Notes under the pieces: generated by a model | The model's database searches: none | What the model was told of the DNA's origin: nothing | What the model saw: the letters and a program-made list of their open reading frames with translations, nothing else | From: Chrysogorgia sp. JL179-B06 | Taxonomy: Eukaryota > Cnidaria > Anthozoa > Scleralcyonacea > Chrysogorgiidae | DNA length: 64,000 nt | Assembly: GCA_035772405.1 (NCBI GenBank) | Contig: JAYKKM010000143.1 | Coordinates: 3,227,501-3,291,500 of the forward strand | Direction: 5' to 3' | Shown here: piece by piece, positions 53,326 to 63,881 of the stretch | Position numbering within the stretch: position 1 is the stretch's first letter | How the letters are laid out: each line of letters begins with the position of its first letter | Made by a program: the position numbers and the translations under genes

Positions 53326-53351
53326 TGGAGGATGCGCGCATCGATCTCGCG

Positions 53352-53382
<31 letters not shown>

Positions 53383-53398
53383 TCTGAGCTAATCCCCC
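53326..53398 (-). pseudogene. tRNA-Ala(CGC), T-arm mutated
   Basis: Loop TTCGCAT. The T stem is changed on both sides (GCGCGCATCGATCTCGC on the plus strand), losing pairs. Confidence 0.7.
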
Positions 53399-53864
53399 AT
53401 GGGCACAATCGAATAATAATAGAAATATTTTAACAAAAAGATTTGGAGAATTTGAGCTAATCTCGCCTAGTATGTAATAGATATGTTTTAACTAAAATAT
53501 TTGGCAAATCAGTTACAACTAACTACAATAAGAAAATAAAAATATTAATATTAATATTAATATTAATATTAATATTAATATTAATATCATCTGAGATAAT
53601 ACCCCTTGTTTTCTTATTAGAGATAATATAAATGTTTGAAGAAAAATATTTGGCAAATTAGTAATACATACTACATTAAGAAAATCAAAATTATTAATAC
53701 TTCTAATGCATCGTCAACTGCTCATAAATTTCCGAAATAAGAACAAAAAGTAATGATCACATGTCCACATGAAAAAGTGCGAGATTCTTAGTCATTAAGC
53801 GCGTACTGTTCAAATTGAACTATTCCACCTGAGGCAAGTAAAATTAATTTTAATATGAAAAACG

Positions 53865-53937
53865 TGGAGGATGCGGGCATCGATCCCGCTACCTCGCGCA
53901 TGCAAAGTGCGCGCTCTACCATCTGAGCTAATCCCCC
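53865..53937 (-). tRNA. tRNA-Ala(UGC), one anticodon-stem change
   Basis: AAGTGC on the plus strand replaces AAGCGC, making one mismatch next to the loop. Otherwise consensus. Confidence 0.65.
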
Positions 53938-54153
53938 TTGTTTCTAGTTAGAGATAATAGAAATGTTTTAACAAATATATCTGGCAAATTAGTAATACAT
54001 ACTACATTAAGAAAATCAAAATTATTAATACTTCTAATGCATCGTCAACTGCTAATAAATTTCGTTAATAAGAAAACACAAGTAAAAGAGATATCTACAT
54101 CAAAAAAGAGGAGGATGCTGAGGTAAGTAAAATTAATGATAATATAAAAAACG

Positions 54154-54178
54154 TAGAGGATGCGGGCATTGATCCCGC

Positions 54179-54210
<32 letters not shown>

Positions 54211-54226
54211 TCTGAGCTAGTCCCCA
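54154..54226 (-). pseudogene. tRNA-Ala(UGC), several substitutions
   Basis: Changes in the acceptor 3' strand (TAGAGG), the T loop (CATTGATC) and both 5' end bases. Similar lesions in 58264 and 61856 define a degenerate subfamily. Confidence 0.75.
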
Positions 54227-54483
54227 TTGTTTCTAGTTAGAGATAATAGAAATATTTTAACAAAAATATTTGGCAAATTAGTAATACATACTACATTAAG
54301 AAAATCAAAATTATTAATACTTCTAGTGCATCGTCAACTGCTTATAAATTACGGAAATAAGAAAAAACAAGTAATCAAATGGCCACATGAAAAAGTGGGA
54401 GATTCTAAGTTATTAAGCGCGTATTGTACAAATTGAACTATTCAAACCTGAGGCAAGCAAAATTAATTTTATTATGAAAAACG

Positions 54484-54556
54484 TGGAGGATGCGGGCATC
54501 GATCCCGCTACCTCGCGCATACAAAGCGCGCGTTCTACCATCTGAGCTAATCCCCC
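54484..54556 (-). pseudogene. tRNA-Ala body with UGU (threonine) anticodon
   Basis: The loop reads TTTGTAT, so the anticodon is UGU instead of UGC, while the G3:U70 alanine identity pair is kept. A D-stem base is also changed (GAAC), which may make it inactive. Confidence 0.7.
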
Positions 54557-54803
54557 TCGTTTCTAGTTAGAGATAATAGAAACGCTTTAACAAATATATC
54601 TGGCAAATTAGTAATACATACTACATTAAGAAAATCAAAATTATTAATACTTCTAATGCATCGTCAACTGCTAATAAATTTCGATAATAAGAAAAGACAA
54701 GTAAAAGAGATATCTACATCAAAAAAGAGGAGGATGCTAAATCCATTAAGAATTTGAACTGTCCCACCTGAGGTAAGTAAAATTAATGATAACATAAAAA
54801 ACG

Positions 54804-54828
54804 TGGAGGATGCGGGCATCGATCTCGC

Positions 54829-54860
<32 letters not shown>

Positions 54861-54875
54861 TCTGAGCTACCCCCC
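54804..54875 (-). pseudogene. tRNA-Ala(CGC), acceptor shortened
   Basis: GCTACCCCCC on the plus strand is one base short of the usual GCTAATCCCCC and alters acceptor pairing; the T stem has the GCGAG mismatch. Confidence 0.7.
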
Positions 54876-55321
54876 TTGGGCACAATCGAATAATAATAGA
54901 ATATTTTAAGAAAAATATTTGGAGAATTTGAGCTAATCTCGCCTAGTCTGTAATAGATATGTTTTAACTAAAATATTTGGCAAATAATTTACAACTAACT
55001 ACAATAAGAAAATGAAAATATTAATATTATTATTAATATTAATATCGTCTGAGCAAATAGCCCTTGTTTTCTAATTAGAGATAATAGAAATATTTTAACA
55101 AAAATATTTGGCAAATTAGTAATACATACTACATTAAGAAAATCAAAATTATTAATACTTCTAGTGCATGGTCAACTGCTCATAAATTTCGGAAATAAGA
55201 AAAAACAAGTAATCAAATGTCCACATGAAAAAGTGGGAGATTCTAAGTCCATTAAGCGCATATTGTACAAATTGAACTATTCCACCTGAGGCAAGTAAAA
55301 TTAATTTTAATATGAAAAACG

Positions 55322-55394
55322 TGGAGGATGCGGGCATCGAACACGCTACCTCGCGCATGCAAAGCGCGCCCTCTACCATCTGAGCTAATCCCCC
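55322..55394 (-). pseudogene. tRNA-Ala(UGC), T stem broken
   Basis: CATCGAACACGCT on the plus strand replaces CATCGATCCCGCT and an anticodon-stem base is changed. Confidence 0.75.
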
Positions 55395-55652
55395 TTGTTT
55401 TCTAGTTGGAGATAATAGAAATGTTTTAACAAATATATCTGGCAAATTAGTAATACATACTACATTAAGAAAATCAAAATTATTAATACTTCTAGTGCAT
55501 CGTTAACTGCTCACAAAATTCGGAAATAAGAAAAAACAAGTAATCAAATGTCCACATAAAAAAGTGGGAGATTCTATGTCCATTAAGCGCATATTGTACA
55601 AATTGAACTATTCCACCTGAGGCAAGCAAAATTAATTTTAATATGAAAAACG

Positions 55653-55702
55653 TGGACATCGCGCATGCAAAGCGCGCGCTGTACCATCTGAGCTAATCCC
55701 GC
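55653..55702 (-). pseudogene. tRNA-Ala(UGC), T arm deleted
   Basis: GTGGA joins directly to CATCGCGCATGC, deleting about 23 bases of the T arm. Confidence 0.85.
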
Positions 55703-55946
55703 TTGTTTCTAGTTAGAGATAATAGAAATGTTTTAACAAATATATCTGGCAAATTGGTAATACATACTACATTAAGAAAATCAAAATTATTAATACTTCT
55801 AATGCATCGTCAACTGCTCATAAATATCGATAAGAAAAGACAAGTAAAAGAGATATCTACACCAAAAAAGAGGAGGATGCTAAGTCCATTAATAATTTGA
55901 ACTATTCCACCTGAGGTAAGTAAAATTAATGATAACATAGAAAACG

Positions 55947-55971
55947 TGGAGGATGCGGGCATCGATCCCGC

Positions 55972-56003
<32 letters not shown>

Positions 56004-56019
56004 TCTGAGCTAATCCCCC
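55947..56019 (-). tRNA. tRNA-Ala(AGC), intact
   Basis: Consensus with loop TTAGCAT and a TTTT stop. Confidence 0.92.
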
Positions 56020-56278
56020 TTGTTTTCTAGTTGGAGATATTAGAAATGTTTTAACAAATATATCTGGCAAATTAGTAATACATACTACATTAAGAAAATC
56101 AAAATTATTAATAATTCTAGTGCATCGTCAACTGCTCATAAAATTCGGTAATAAGAAAAAACAAGTAATCAAATGTTCACATAAAAAAGTGGGAGATTCT
56201 AAGTCCATTAAGCGCATCTTGTTCAAATTGAACTATTCAAACCTGAGGCAAGGAAAATTAATTTTAATATGAAAAACG

Positions 56279-56303
56279 TGGAGGATGCGGGCATCGATCC
56301 CGC

Positions 56304-56335
<32 letters not shown>

Positions 56336-56351
56336 TCTGAGCTAATCCCCC
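56279..56351 (-). tRNA. tRNA-Ala(UGC), intact
   Basis: Consensus with loop TTTGCAT and a TTTTT stop. Confidence 0.92.
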
Positions 56352-56592
56352 TTGTTTCTAGTAAGAGATAACAGAAATGTTTTAACAAATATATCTGGAA
56401 AATTGGTAATACATACTACATTAAGAAAATCAAAATTATTAATACTTCTAATGCATCGTCAACTGCTCATAAATATCGATAAGAAAAGACAAGTAAAAGA
56501 GATATCTACACTAAAAAAGAGGAGGATGCTAAGTTCAATAATTTGAACTATTCCACCTGAGGTAAGTAAAATGAATGATAACATAGAAAACG

Positions 56593-56617
56593 TGGAGGAT
56601 GCGGGCATCGATCCCGC

Positions 56618-56649
<32 letters not shown>

Positions 56650-56665
56650 TCTGAGCTAATCCCCC
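56593..56665 (-). tRNA. tRNA-Ala(AGC), intact
   Basis: Consensus with loop TTAGCAT; here an AGC gene sits directly before the second spacer type, a place usually held by CGC copies. Confidence 0.92.
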
Positions 56666-57129
56666 TTGGGCACAATCGAATAATAATAGAAATATTTAAA
56701 AAAAAATATTTGGAGAATTTGAGCTAATCTCGCTTAATCTGTAATAGATATGTTTTAACTAAAATATTTGGCAAATAAGTTACAACTAACTACAATAAGA
56801 AAATTAAAATAAAAATATTAATATTAATATTAATATTAATATTAATATTAATATCATCTGAGCTAATCCCCCTTGTTTCTAGTTAGAGATAATAGAAATG
56901 TTTTAACAAAAATATTTGGCAAATTAGCAATACATACTACATTAAGAAAATCAAAATTATTAATACTTCTAGTGCATCGTCAACTGCTTATAAATTACGG
57001 CAATAAGAAAAAACAAGTAATCAAATGGCTACATGAAAAAGTGGGAGATTCTAAGTTATTAAGCGCGTATTGTACAAATTGAACTATTCAAACCTGAGGC
57101 AAGTAAAATTAATTTTAATATGAAAAACG

Positions 57130-57154
57130 TGGAGGATGCGGGCATCGATCCCTC

Positions 57155-57186
<32 letters not shown>

Positions 57187-57202
57187 TCTGAGCTAATCCC
57201 AC
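57130..57202 (-). pseudogene. tRNA-Ala(UGC), T-stem and acceptor changes
   Basis: CCCTCTACC and TCCCAC on the plus strand break one T-stem pair and one acceptor pair. Same lesions as 62656, so the two descend from one duplicated block. Confidence 0.75.
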
Positions 57203-57447
57203 TTGTTTCTAGTTAAAGATAATAGAAATGTTTTAACAAATATATCTGGCAAATTAGTAATACATACTACATTAAGAAAATCAAAATTATTAATACTTCT
57301 AATGCATCGTCAACTGCTCATAAATTTCGATCATAAGAAAAGACAAGTAAAAAAGATATCTACATAAAAAAGAGGAGGATATTAAGTCAATTAAGAATTT
57401 GAACTGTTCCACCGAGGTAAGTAAAATTAATGATAACATAAAAAACG

Positions 57448-57464
57448 TGGAGGATACGGGCATA

Positions 57465-57495
<31 letters not shown>

Positions 57496-57510
57496 TCTGA
57501 GCTACCCCCC
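57448..57510 (-). pseudogene. tRNA-Ala(CGC), T arm deleted
   Basis: GGGCATAACCTCG on the plus strand skips the T arm. The same deletion is in 62974 and 63819. Confidence 0.85.
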
Positions 57511-57974
57511 TTGGGCACAATCGAATAATAATAGAAATATTTTAACAAAAATATTTGGAGAATTTGAGCTAATCTCGCCTAGTCTGTAATAGATATGTTT
57601 TAACTAAAATATTTGGCAAATAAGTTACAACTAACTACAATAAGAAAATGAAAATAAAAATATTAATATTAATATTAATATTAATATTAATATTAATATC
57701 ATCTGAGCTAATCCCCCTTGTTTCTAGTTAGAGATAATAGAAATGTTTTAACAAAAATATTTGGCAAATTAGCAATACATACTACATTAAGAAAATCAAA
57801 ATTATTAATACTTCTAGTGCATCGTCAACTGCTTATAAATTACGGCAATAAGAAAAAACAAGTAATCAAATGGCTACATGAAAAAGTGGGAGATTCTAAG
57901 TTATTAAGCGCGTATTGTACAAATTGAACTATTCAAACCTGAGGCAAGTAAAATTAATTTTAATATGAAAAACG

Positions 57975-57999
57975 TGGAGGATGCGGGCATCGATCCCGC

Positions 58000-58031
<32 letters not shown>

Positions 58032-58047
58032 TCTGAGCTAATCCCCC
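57975..58047 (-). tRNA. tRNA-Ala(UGC), intact
   Basis: Consensus with loop TTTGCAT and a TTTTT stop. Confidence 0.92.
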
Positions 58048-58263
58048 TTGTTTCTAGTTAAAGATAATAGAAATGTTTTAACAAATATATCTGGCAAATT
58101 AGTAATACATACTACATTAAGAAAATCAAAATTATTAATACTTCTAATGCATCGTCAACTGCTAATAAATTTCGTTAATAAGAAAACACAAGTAAAAGAG
58201 ATATCTACATCAAAAAAGAGGAGGATGCTGAGGTAAGTAAAATTAATGATAACATAAAAAACG

Positions 58264-58336
58264 TAGAGGATGCCGGCATTGATCCCGCTACCTCGCGCAT
58301 GCAAAGCGCGCGCCCTACCATCTGAGCTAGTCCCCC
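58264..58336 (-). pseudogene. tRNA-Ala(UGC), several substitutions
   Basis: Changes in the acceptor (TAGAGG), T arm (CCGGCATTGATC) and D stem (CGCCCTACC). Confidence 0.75.
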
Positions 58337-58581
58337 TTGTTTCTAGTTAGAGATAATAGAAATATTTTAACAAATATATCTGGCAAATTAGTAATACATA
58401 CTACATAAAGAAAATCAAAATTATTAATACTTCTAATGCATCGTCAACTGCTCATAAATTTCGATCATAAGAAAAGACAAGTAAAAAAGATATCTACATA
58501 AAAAAGAGGAGGATACTAAGTCAATTAAGAATTTGAACTGTTCCACCGAGGTAAGTAAAATTAATGATAACATAAAAAACG

Positions 58582-58653
58582 TGGAGGATGCGGGCATTGA
58601 TCTCGCTACCTCGCGCATGCGAATCGCGCGCTCTACCATCTGAGCTACCCCCC
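58582..58653 (-). pseudogene. tRNA-Ala(CGC), shortened acceptor and stem change
   Basis: The acceptor is one base short, the T arm has CATTGATCTC, and GAATCG replaces GAAGCG in the anticodon stem. Confidence 0.75.
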
Positions 58654-59105
58654 TTGGGCACAATCGAATAATAATAGAAATATTTTAACAATAATATTTG
58701 GAGAATTTGAGCTAATCTCGCCTAGTCTGTAATAGATATGTTTTAACTAAAATATTTGGCAAATAAGTTACAACTAACTACAATAAGAAAATGAAAATAT
58801 TAATATTAATATTAATATTAATATTAATATCATCTGAGCTTATCCCCCTTGTTTCTAGTTAGAGATAATAGAAATGTTTTAACAAAAATATTTGGCAAAT
58901 TAGTAATACATACTACATTAAGAAAATCAAAATTATTAATAATTCTAGTGCATCGTCAACTGCTCATAAAATTCGGTAATAAGAAAAAACAAGTAATCAA
59001 ATGTTCACATAAAAAAGTGGGAGATTCTAAGTCCATTAAGCGCATCTTGTACAAATTGAACTATTCCACCTGAGGCAAGGAAAATTAATTTTAATATGAA
59101 AAACG

Positions 59106-59178
59106 TGGAGGATGCGGGCATCGATCCCGCTACCTCGCGCATGCAAAGCGCGCGTTCTACCATCTGAGCTAATCCCCC
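59106..59178 (-). tRNA. tRNA-Ala(UGC), one D-stem change
   Basis: GCGTTCTACC on the plus strand gives a D-stem mismatch (GAAC). Everything else is consensus. Confidence 0.6.
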
Positions 59179-59422
59179 TTGTTTCTAGTAAGAGATAACA
59201 GAAATGTTTTAACAAATATATCTGGAAAATTGGTAATACATACTACATTAAGAAAATCAAAATTATTAATACTTCTAATGCATCGTCAACTGCTCATAAA
59301 TATCGATAAGAAAAGACAAGTAAAAGAGATATCTACACTAAAAAAGAGGAGGATGCTAAGTTCATTAATAATTTGAACTATTCCACCTGAGGTAAGTAAA
59401 ATGAATGATAACATAGAAAACG

Positions 59423-59447
59423 TGGAGGATGCGGGCATCGATCCCGC

Positions 59448-59479
<32 letters not shown>

Positions 59480-59494
59480 TCTGAGCTACCCCCC
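59423..59494 (-). pseudogene. tRNA-Ala(CGC), acceptor shortened
   Basis: T stem and anticodon stem are intact, but the acceptor side reads GCTACCCCCC on the plus strand, one base short. Confidence 0.6.
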
Positions 59495-59929
59495 TTGGGC
59501 ACAATCGAATAATAATAGAAATATTTTAACAAAAATATTTAGAGAATTTTAGCTAATCTCGCCTAGTCTGTAATAGATATATTTTAACTAAATATTTGGC
59601 AAATAAGTTACAACTAACTACAATAAGAAAATGAAAACATTAATATTAATATTAATATTAATATTAATATCATCTGAGCTAATCCCCCTTGTTTCTAGTT
59701 AGAGATAATAGAAATGTTTTAACAAAAATATTATGCAAATTAGTAATACATACTACATTAAGAAAATCAAAATTATTAATACTTCTAATGCATCGTCAAC
59801 TGCTTATAAATTTCGACAAGAAAAGACAAGTAAAAGAGATATCTACACAAAAAAGAGGAGGACGCTAAGTCAATTAAGAATTTGAACTGTTCCACCGAGG
59901 TAAGTAAAATTAATGATAACAAAAAAACG

Positions 59930-59954
59930 TGGAGGATGCGGGCATCGATCTCGC

Positions 59955-59986
<32 letters not shown>

Positions 59987-60001
59987 TCTGAGCTACCCCC
60001 C
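59930..60001 (-). pseudogene. tRNA-Ala(CGC), acceptor shortened
   Basis: As 59423, plus the T-stem mismatch (ATCTCGCT). Confidence 0.7.
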
Positions 60002-60448
60002 TTGGGCACAATCGATTAATAATAGAATATTTTAACAAAAATATTTGGAGAATTTGAGCTAATCTCGCCTAGTCTGCAATAGATATGTATTAACTAAAAT
60101 ATTTGGCAAATAAGTTACAACTAACTACAATAAGAAAATGAAAATATTAATATTAATATTAATATTAATATCATCTGAGCTAATCCCCCTTGTTTCTAGT
60201 TAGAGATAATAGAAATGTTTTAACAAAAATATTTGGCAAATTAGTAATACATACTACATTAAGAAAATCAAAATTATTAATACTTCTAGTGCATCGTCAA
60301 CTGCTCATAAATTTCCGAAATAAGAAAAAAAAGTAATGATCACATGTCCACATGAAAAAGTGGGAGATTCTTAGTCATTAAGCGCGTATTGTACAAATTG
60401 AACTATTCAAACCTGAGGCAAGTAAAATTAATTTTAATATGAAAAACG

Positions 60449-60473
60449 TCGAGGATGCGGGCATCGATCCCGC

Positions 60474-60505
<32 letters not shown>

Positions 60506-60521
60506 TCTGGGCTAATCCCCA
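60449..60521 (-). pseudogene. tRNA-Ala(UGC), three changes
   Basis: Substitutions at the discriminator-adjacent base (TCGAGG), the D stem (CTGGGCT) and the first base. Confidence 0.65.
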
Positions 60522-60774
60522 TCGTTTCTAGTTAGAGATAATAGAAACGTTTTAACAAATATATCTGGCAAATTAGTAATACATACTACATTAAGAAAAT
60601 CAAAATTATTAGTACTTCTAATGCATCGTCAACTGCTCATAAATTTCGATAAGAAAAGACAAGTAAAAGAGATATCTACACCAAAAAAGAGGAGGATGAT
60701 AAGTCCATTAAGAATTTGAACAATTTGAACTATTCCACCTGAGGTAAGTAAAATTAATGATAACATTAAAAACG

Positions 60775-60799
60775 TGGAGGATGCGGGCATCGATCCCGC

Positions 60800-60831
<32 letters not shown>

Positions 60832-60847
60832 TCTGAGCTAATCCCCC
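60775..60847 (-). tRNA. tRNA-Ala(CGC), intact
   Basis: Consensus with loop TTCGCAT, all stems paired and a TTTT stop. Second intact CGC gene. Confidence 0.92.
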
Positions 60848-61087
60848 TTGTTTTCTAGTTAGAGATAATAGCAATATTTTAACAAAAATATTTGAAAAAT
60901 TAAGAAAATCAAAATTATTAATACATCTAGTGCATCGTGAACTGCTCATAAATTTCGATAATTGCAAAAAACAAGTAATCAAATGTCCACATGAAAAACT
61001 GGGAGATTCTAAGTCCATTAACCGCATACTGTACAATATGAACTAATCCACCCGAGGTAAGTAAAACTAATGTGAACATGAAAAAGG

Positions 61088-61113
61088 TGGAGGATGCGGG
61101 CATTGATCTCGCG

Positions 61114-61144
<31 letters not shown>

Positions 61145-61160
61145 TCTGAACTAACCCCCC
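61088..61160 (-). pseudogene. tRNA-Ala(CGC), T and D arm changes
   Basis: CATTGATCTCGCGACC and CTGAACTAACC on the plus strand break T- and D-stem pairs. Confidence 0.75.
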
Positions 61161-61566
61161 ATGGGCACAATCGAATAATAATAGAAATATTTTAACAAAA
61201 AGATTTGGAGAATTTGAGCTAATCTCGCCTAGTCTGTAATAGATATGTTTTAACTAAAATATTTGGCAAATAAGTTACAACTAACTACAATAAGAAAATA
61301 AAAATATTAATATTAATATTAATATTAATATCATCTGAGATAATACCCCTTGTTTTCTTATTAGAGATAATATAAATGTTTGAACAAAAAATCAAAATTA
61401 TTAATACTTCTAATGCATCGTCAACTGCTCATAAATTTCGATAAGAAAAGACAAGTAAAAGAGATATATACACCAAAAAAGAGGAGGATGATAAGTCCAT
61501 TAAGAATTTGAACAATTTGAACTATTCCACCTGAGGCAAGTAAAATTAATTTTAATATGAAAAACG

Positions 61567-61591
61567 TGGAGGATGCGGGCATCGATCCCGC

Positions 61592-61623
<32 letters not shown>

Positions 61624-61639
61624 TCTGAGCTAATCCCCC
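61567..61639 (-). tRNA. tRNA-Ala(UGC), intact
   Basis: Consensus with loop TTTGCAT and a TTTTT stop. Confidence 0.92.
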
Positions 61640-61855
61640 TTGTTTCTAGTTAGAGGTAATAGAAATGTTTAAACAAATATATCTGGCAAATTAGTAATAC
61701 ATACTACATTAAGAAAATCAAAAGTATTAATACTTCTAATGCAACGTCAACTGCTAATAAATTTCGTTAATAAGAAAACACAAGTAAAAGAGATATCTAC
61801 ATAAAAAAAGAGGAGGATGCTGAGGTAAGTAAAATTAATGATAACATAAAAAACG

Positions 61856-61928
61856 TAGAGGATGCGGGCATTGATCCCGCTACCTTGCGCATGCAAAGCG
61901 CGCGCTCTACCATCTGAGCTTGTCCCCC
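61856..61928 (-). pseudogene. tRNA-Ala(UGC), several substitutions
   Basis: Same lesion set as 54154 (TAGAGG, CATTGATC) plus ACCTTGCGC and a changed base next to the D stem. Confidence 0.75.
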
Positions 61929-62172
61929 TTGTTTCTAGTGAGAGATAATAGAAATATTTTAACAAATATATCTGGCAAATTGGTAATACATACTATATTA
62001 AGAAAATCAAAATTATTAATACTTCTAATGCATCGTCAACTGCTCATAAATATCAATAAGAAAAGATAAGTAAAAGAGATATCTACACCAAAAAAGAGGA
62101 GGATGCAAAGTTCATTAATAATTTGAACTATTCCACCTGAGGTAAGTAAAATTAATGATAACATAGAAAACG

Positions 62173-62197
62173 TGGAGGATGCGGGCATCGATCCCGC

Positions 62198-62229
<32 letters not shown>

Positions 62230-62245
62230 TCTGAGCTAACCCCCC
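62173..62245 (-). tRNA. tRNA-Ala(CGC), near intact
   Basis: Loop TTCGCAT. One acceptor change (G:U at position 6); T, D and anticodon stems pair. Confidence 0.85.
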
Positions 62246-62655
62246 ATGGGCACAATCGAATAATAATAGAAATATTTTAACAAAAAGATTTGGAGAATTT
62301 GAGCTAATCTCGCCTAGTCTGTAATAGATATGTTTTAACTAAAATATTTGGCAAATATGTTACAACTAACTACAATAAGAAAATAAAAATATTAATATTA
62401 ATATTAATCTTATTAAAGATAATATAAATGTTTGAACAAAAATATTTGGCAAATTACTAATACATACCACATTAAGAAAATCAAAATTATTAATACTTCT
62501 AATGCATCGTCAACTGCTCATAAATTTCGATATGAAAAGACAAGTAAAAGAGATATCTACACCAAAAAAGAGGAGGATGATAAGTCCATTAAGAATTTGA
62601 ACAATTTGAACTATTCCACCTGAGGCAAGTAAAATTAATTTTAATATGAAAAACG

Positions 62656-62680
62656 TGGAGGATGCGGGCATCGATCCCTC

Positions 62681-62712
<32 letters not shown>

Positions 62713-62728
62713 TCTGAGCTAATCCCAC
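62656..62728 (-). pseudogene. tRNA-Ala(UGC), T-stem and acceptor changes
   Basis: Identical lesions to 57130. Confidence 0.75.
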
Positions 62729-62973
62729 TTGTTTCTAGTTAAAGATAATAGAAATGTTTTAACAAATATATCTTGCAAATTAGTAATACATACTACATTA
62801 AGAAAATCAAAATTATTAATACTTCTAATGCATCGTCAACTGCTCATAAATTTCGATCATAAGAAAAGACAAGTAAAAAAGATATCTACATAAAAAAGAG
62901 GAGGATATTAAGTCAATTAAGAATTTGAACTGTTCCACCGAGGTAAGTAAAATTAATGATAACATAAAAAACG

Positions 62974-62990
62974 TGGAGGATGCGGGCATA

Positions 62991-63021
<31 letters not shown>

Positions 63022-63036
63022 TCTGAGCTACCCCCC
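62974..63036 (-). pseudogene. tRNA-Ala(CGC), T arm deleted
   Basis: Same internal deletion as 57448. Confidence 0.85.
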
Positions 63037-63500
63037 TTGGGCTCAATCGAATAATAATAGAAATATTTTAACAAAAATATTTGGAGAATTTGAGCTAATC
63101 TCGCCTAGTCTGTAATAGATATGTTTTAACTAAAATATTTGGCAAATAAGTTACAACTAACTACAATAAGAAAATGAAAATAAAAATATTAATATTAATA
63201 TTAATATTAATATTAATATTAATATCATCTGAGCTAATCCCCCTTGTTTCTAGTTAGAGATAATAGAAATGTTTTAACAAAAATATTTGGCAAATTAGCA
63301 ATACATACTACATTAAGAAAATCAAAATTATTAATACTTCTAGTGCATCGTCAAGTGCTTATAAATTACGGCAATAAGAAAAAACAAGTAATCAAATGGC
63401 TACATGAAAAAGTGGGAGATTCTAAGTTATTAAGCGCGTATTGTACAAATTGAACTATTCAAACCTGAGGCAAGTAAAATTAATTTTAATATGAAAAACG

Positions 63501-63525
63501 TGGAGGATGCGGGCATCGATCCCTT

Positions 63526-63557
<32 letters not shown>

Positions 63558-63573
63558 TCTGAGCTAATCCCAC
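63501..63573 (-). pseudogene. tRNA-Ala(UGC), T-stem and acceptor changes
   Basis: Like 57130, with one further change (CCCTTTACC). Confidence 0.75.
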
Positions 63574-63818
63574 TTGTTTCTAGTTAAAGATAATAGAAAT
63601 GTTTTAACAAATATATCTGGCAAATTAGTAATACATACTACATTAAGAAAATCAAAATTATTAATACTTCTAATGCATCGTCAACTGCTCATAAATTTCG
63701 ATCATAAGAAAAGACAAGTAAAAAAGATATCTACATAAAAAAGAGGAGGATATTAAGTCAATTAAGAATTTGAACTGTTCCACCGAGGTAAGTAAAATTA
63801 ATGATAACATAAAAAACG

Positions 63819-63835
63819 TGGAGGATGCGGTCATA

Positions 63836-63866
<31 letters not shown>

Positions 63867-63881
63867 TCTGAGCTACCCCCC
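63819..63881 (-). pseudogene. tRNA-Ala(CGC), T arm deleted
   Basis: Same deletion as 57448, with an extra change (GCGGTCAT). Confidence 0.85.
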
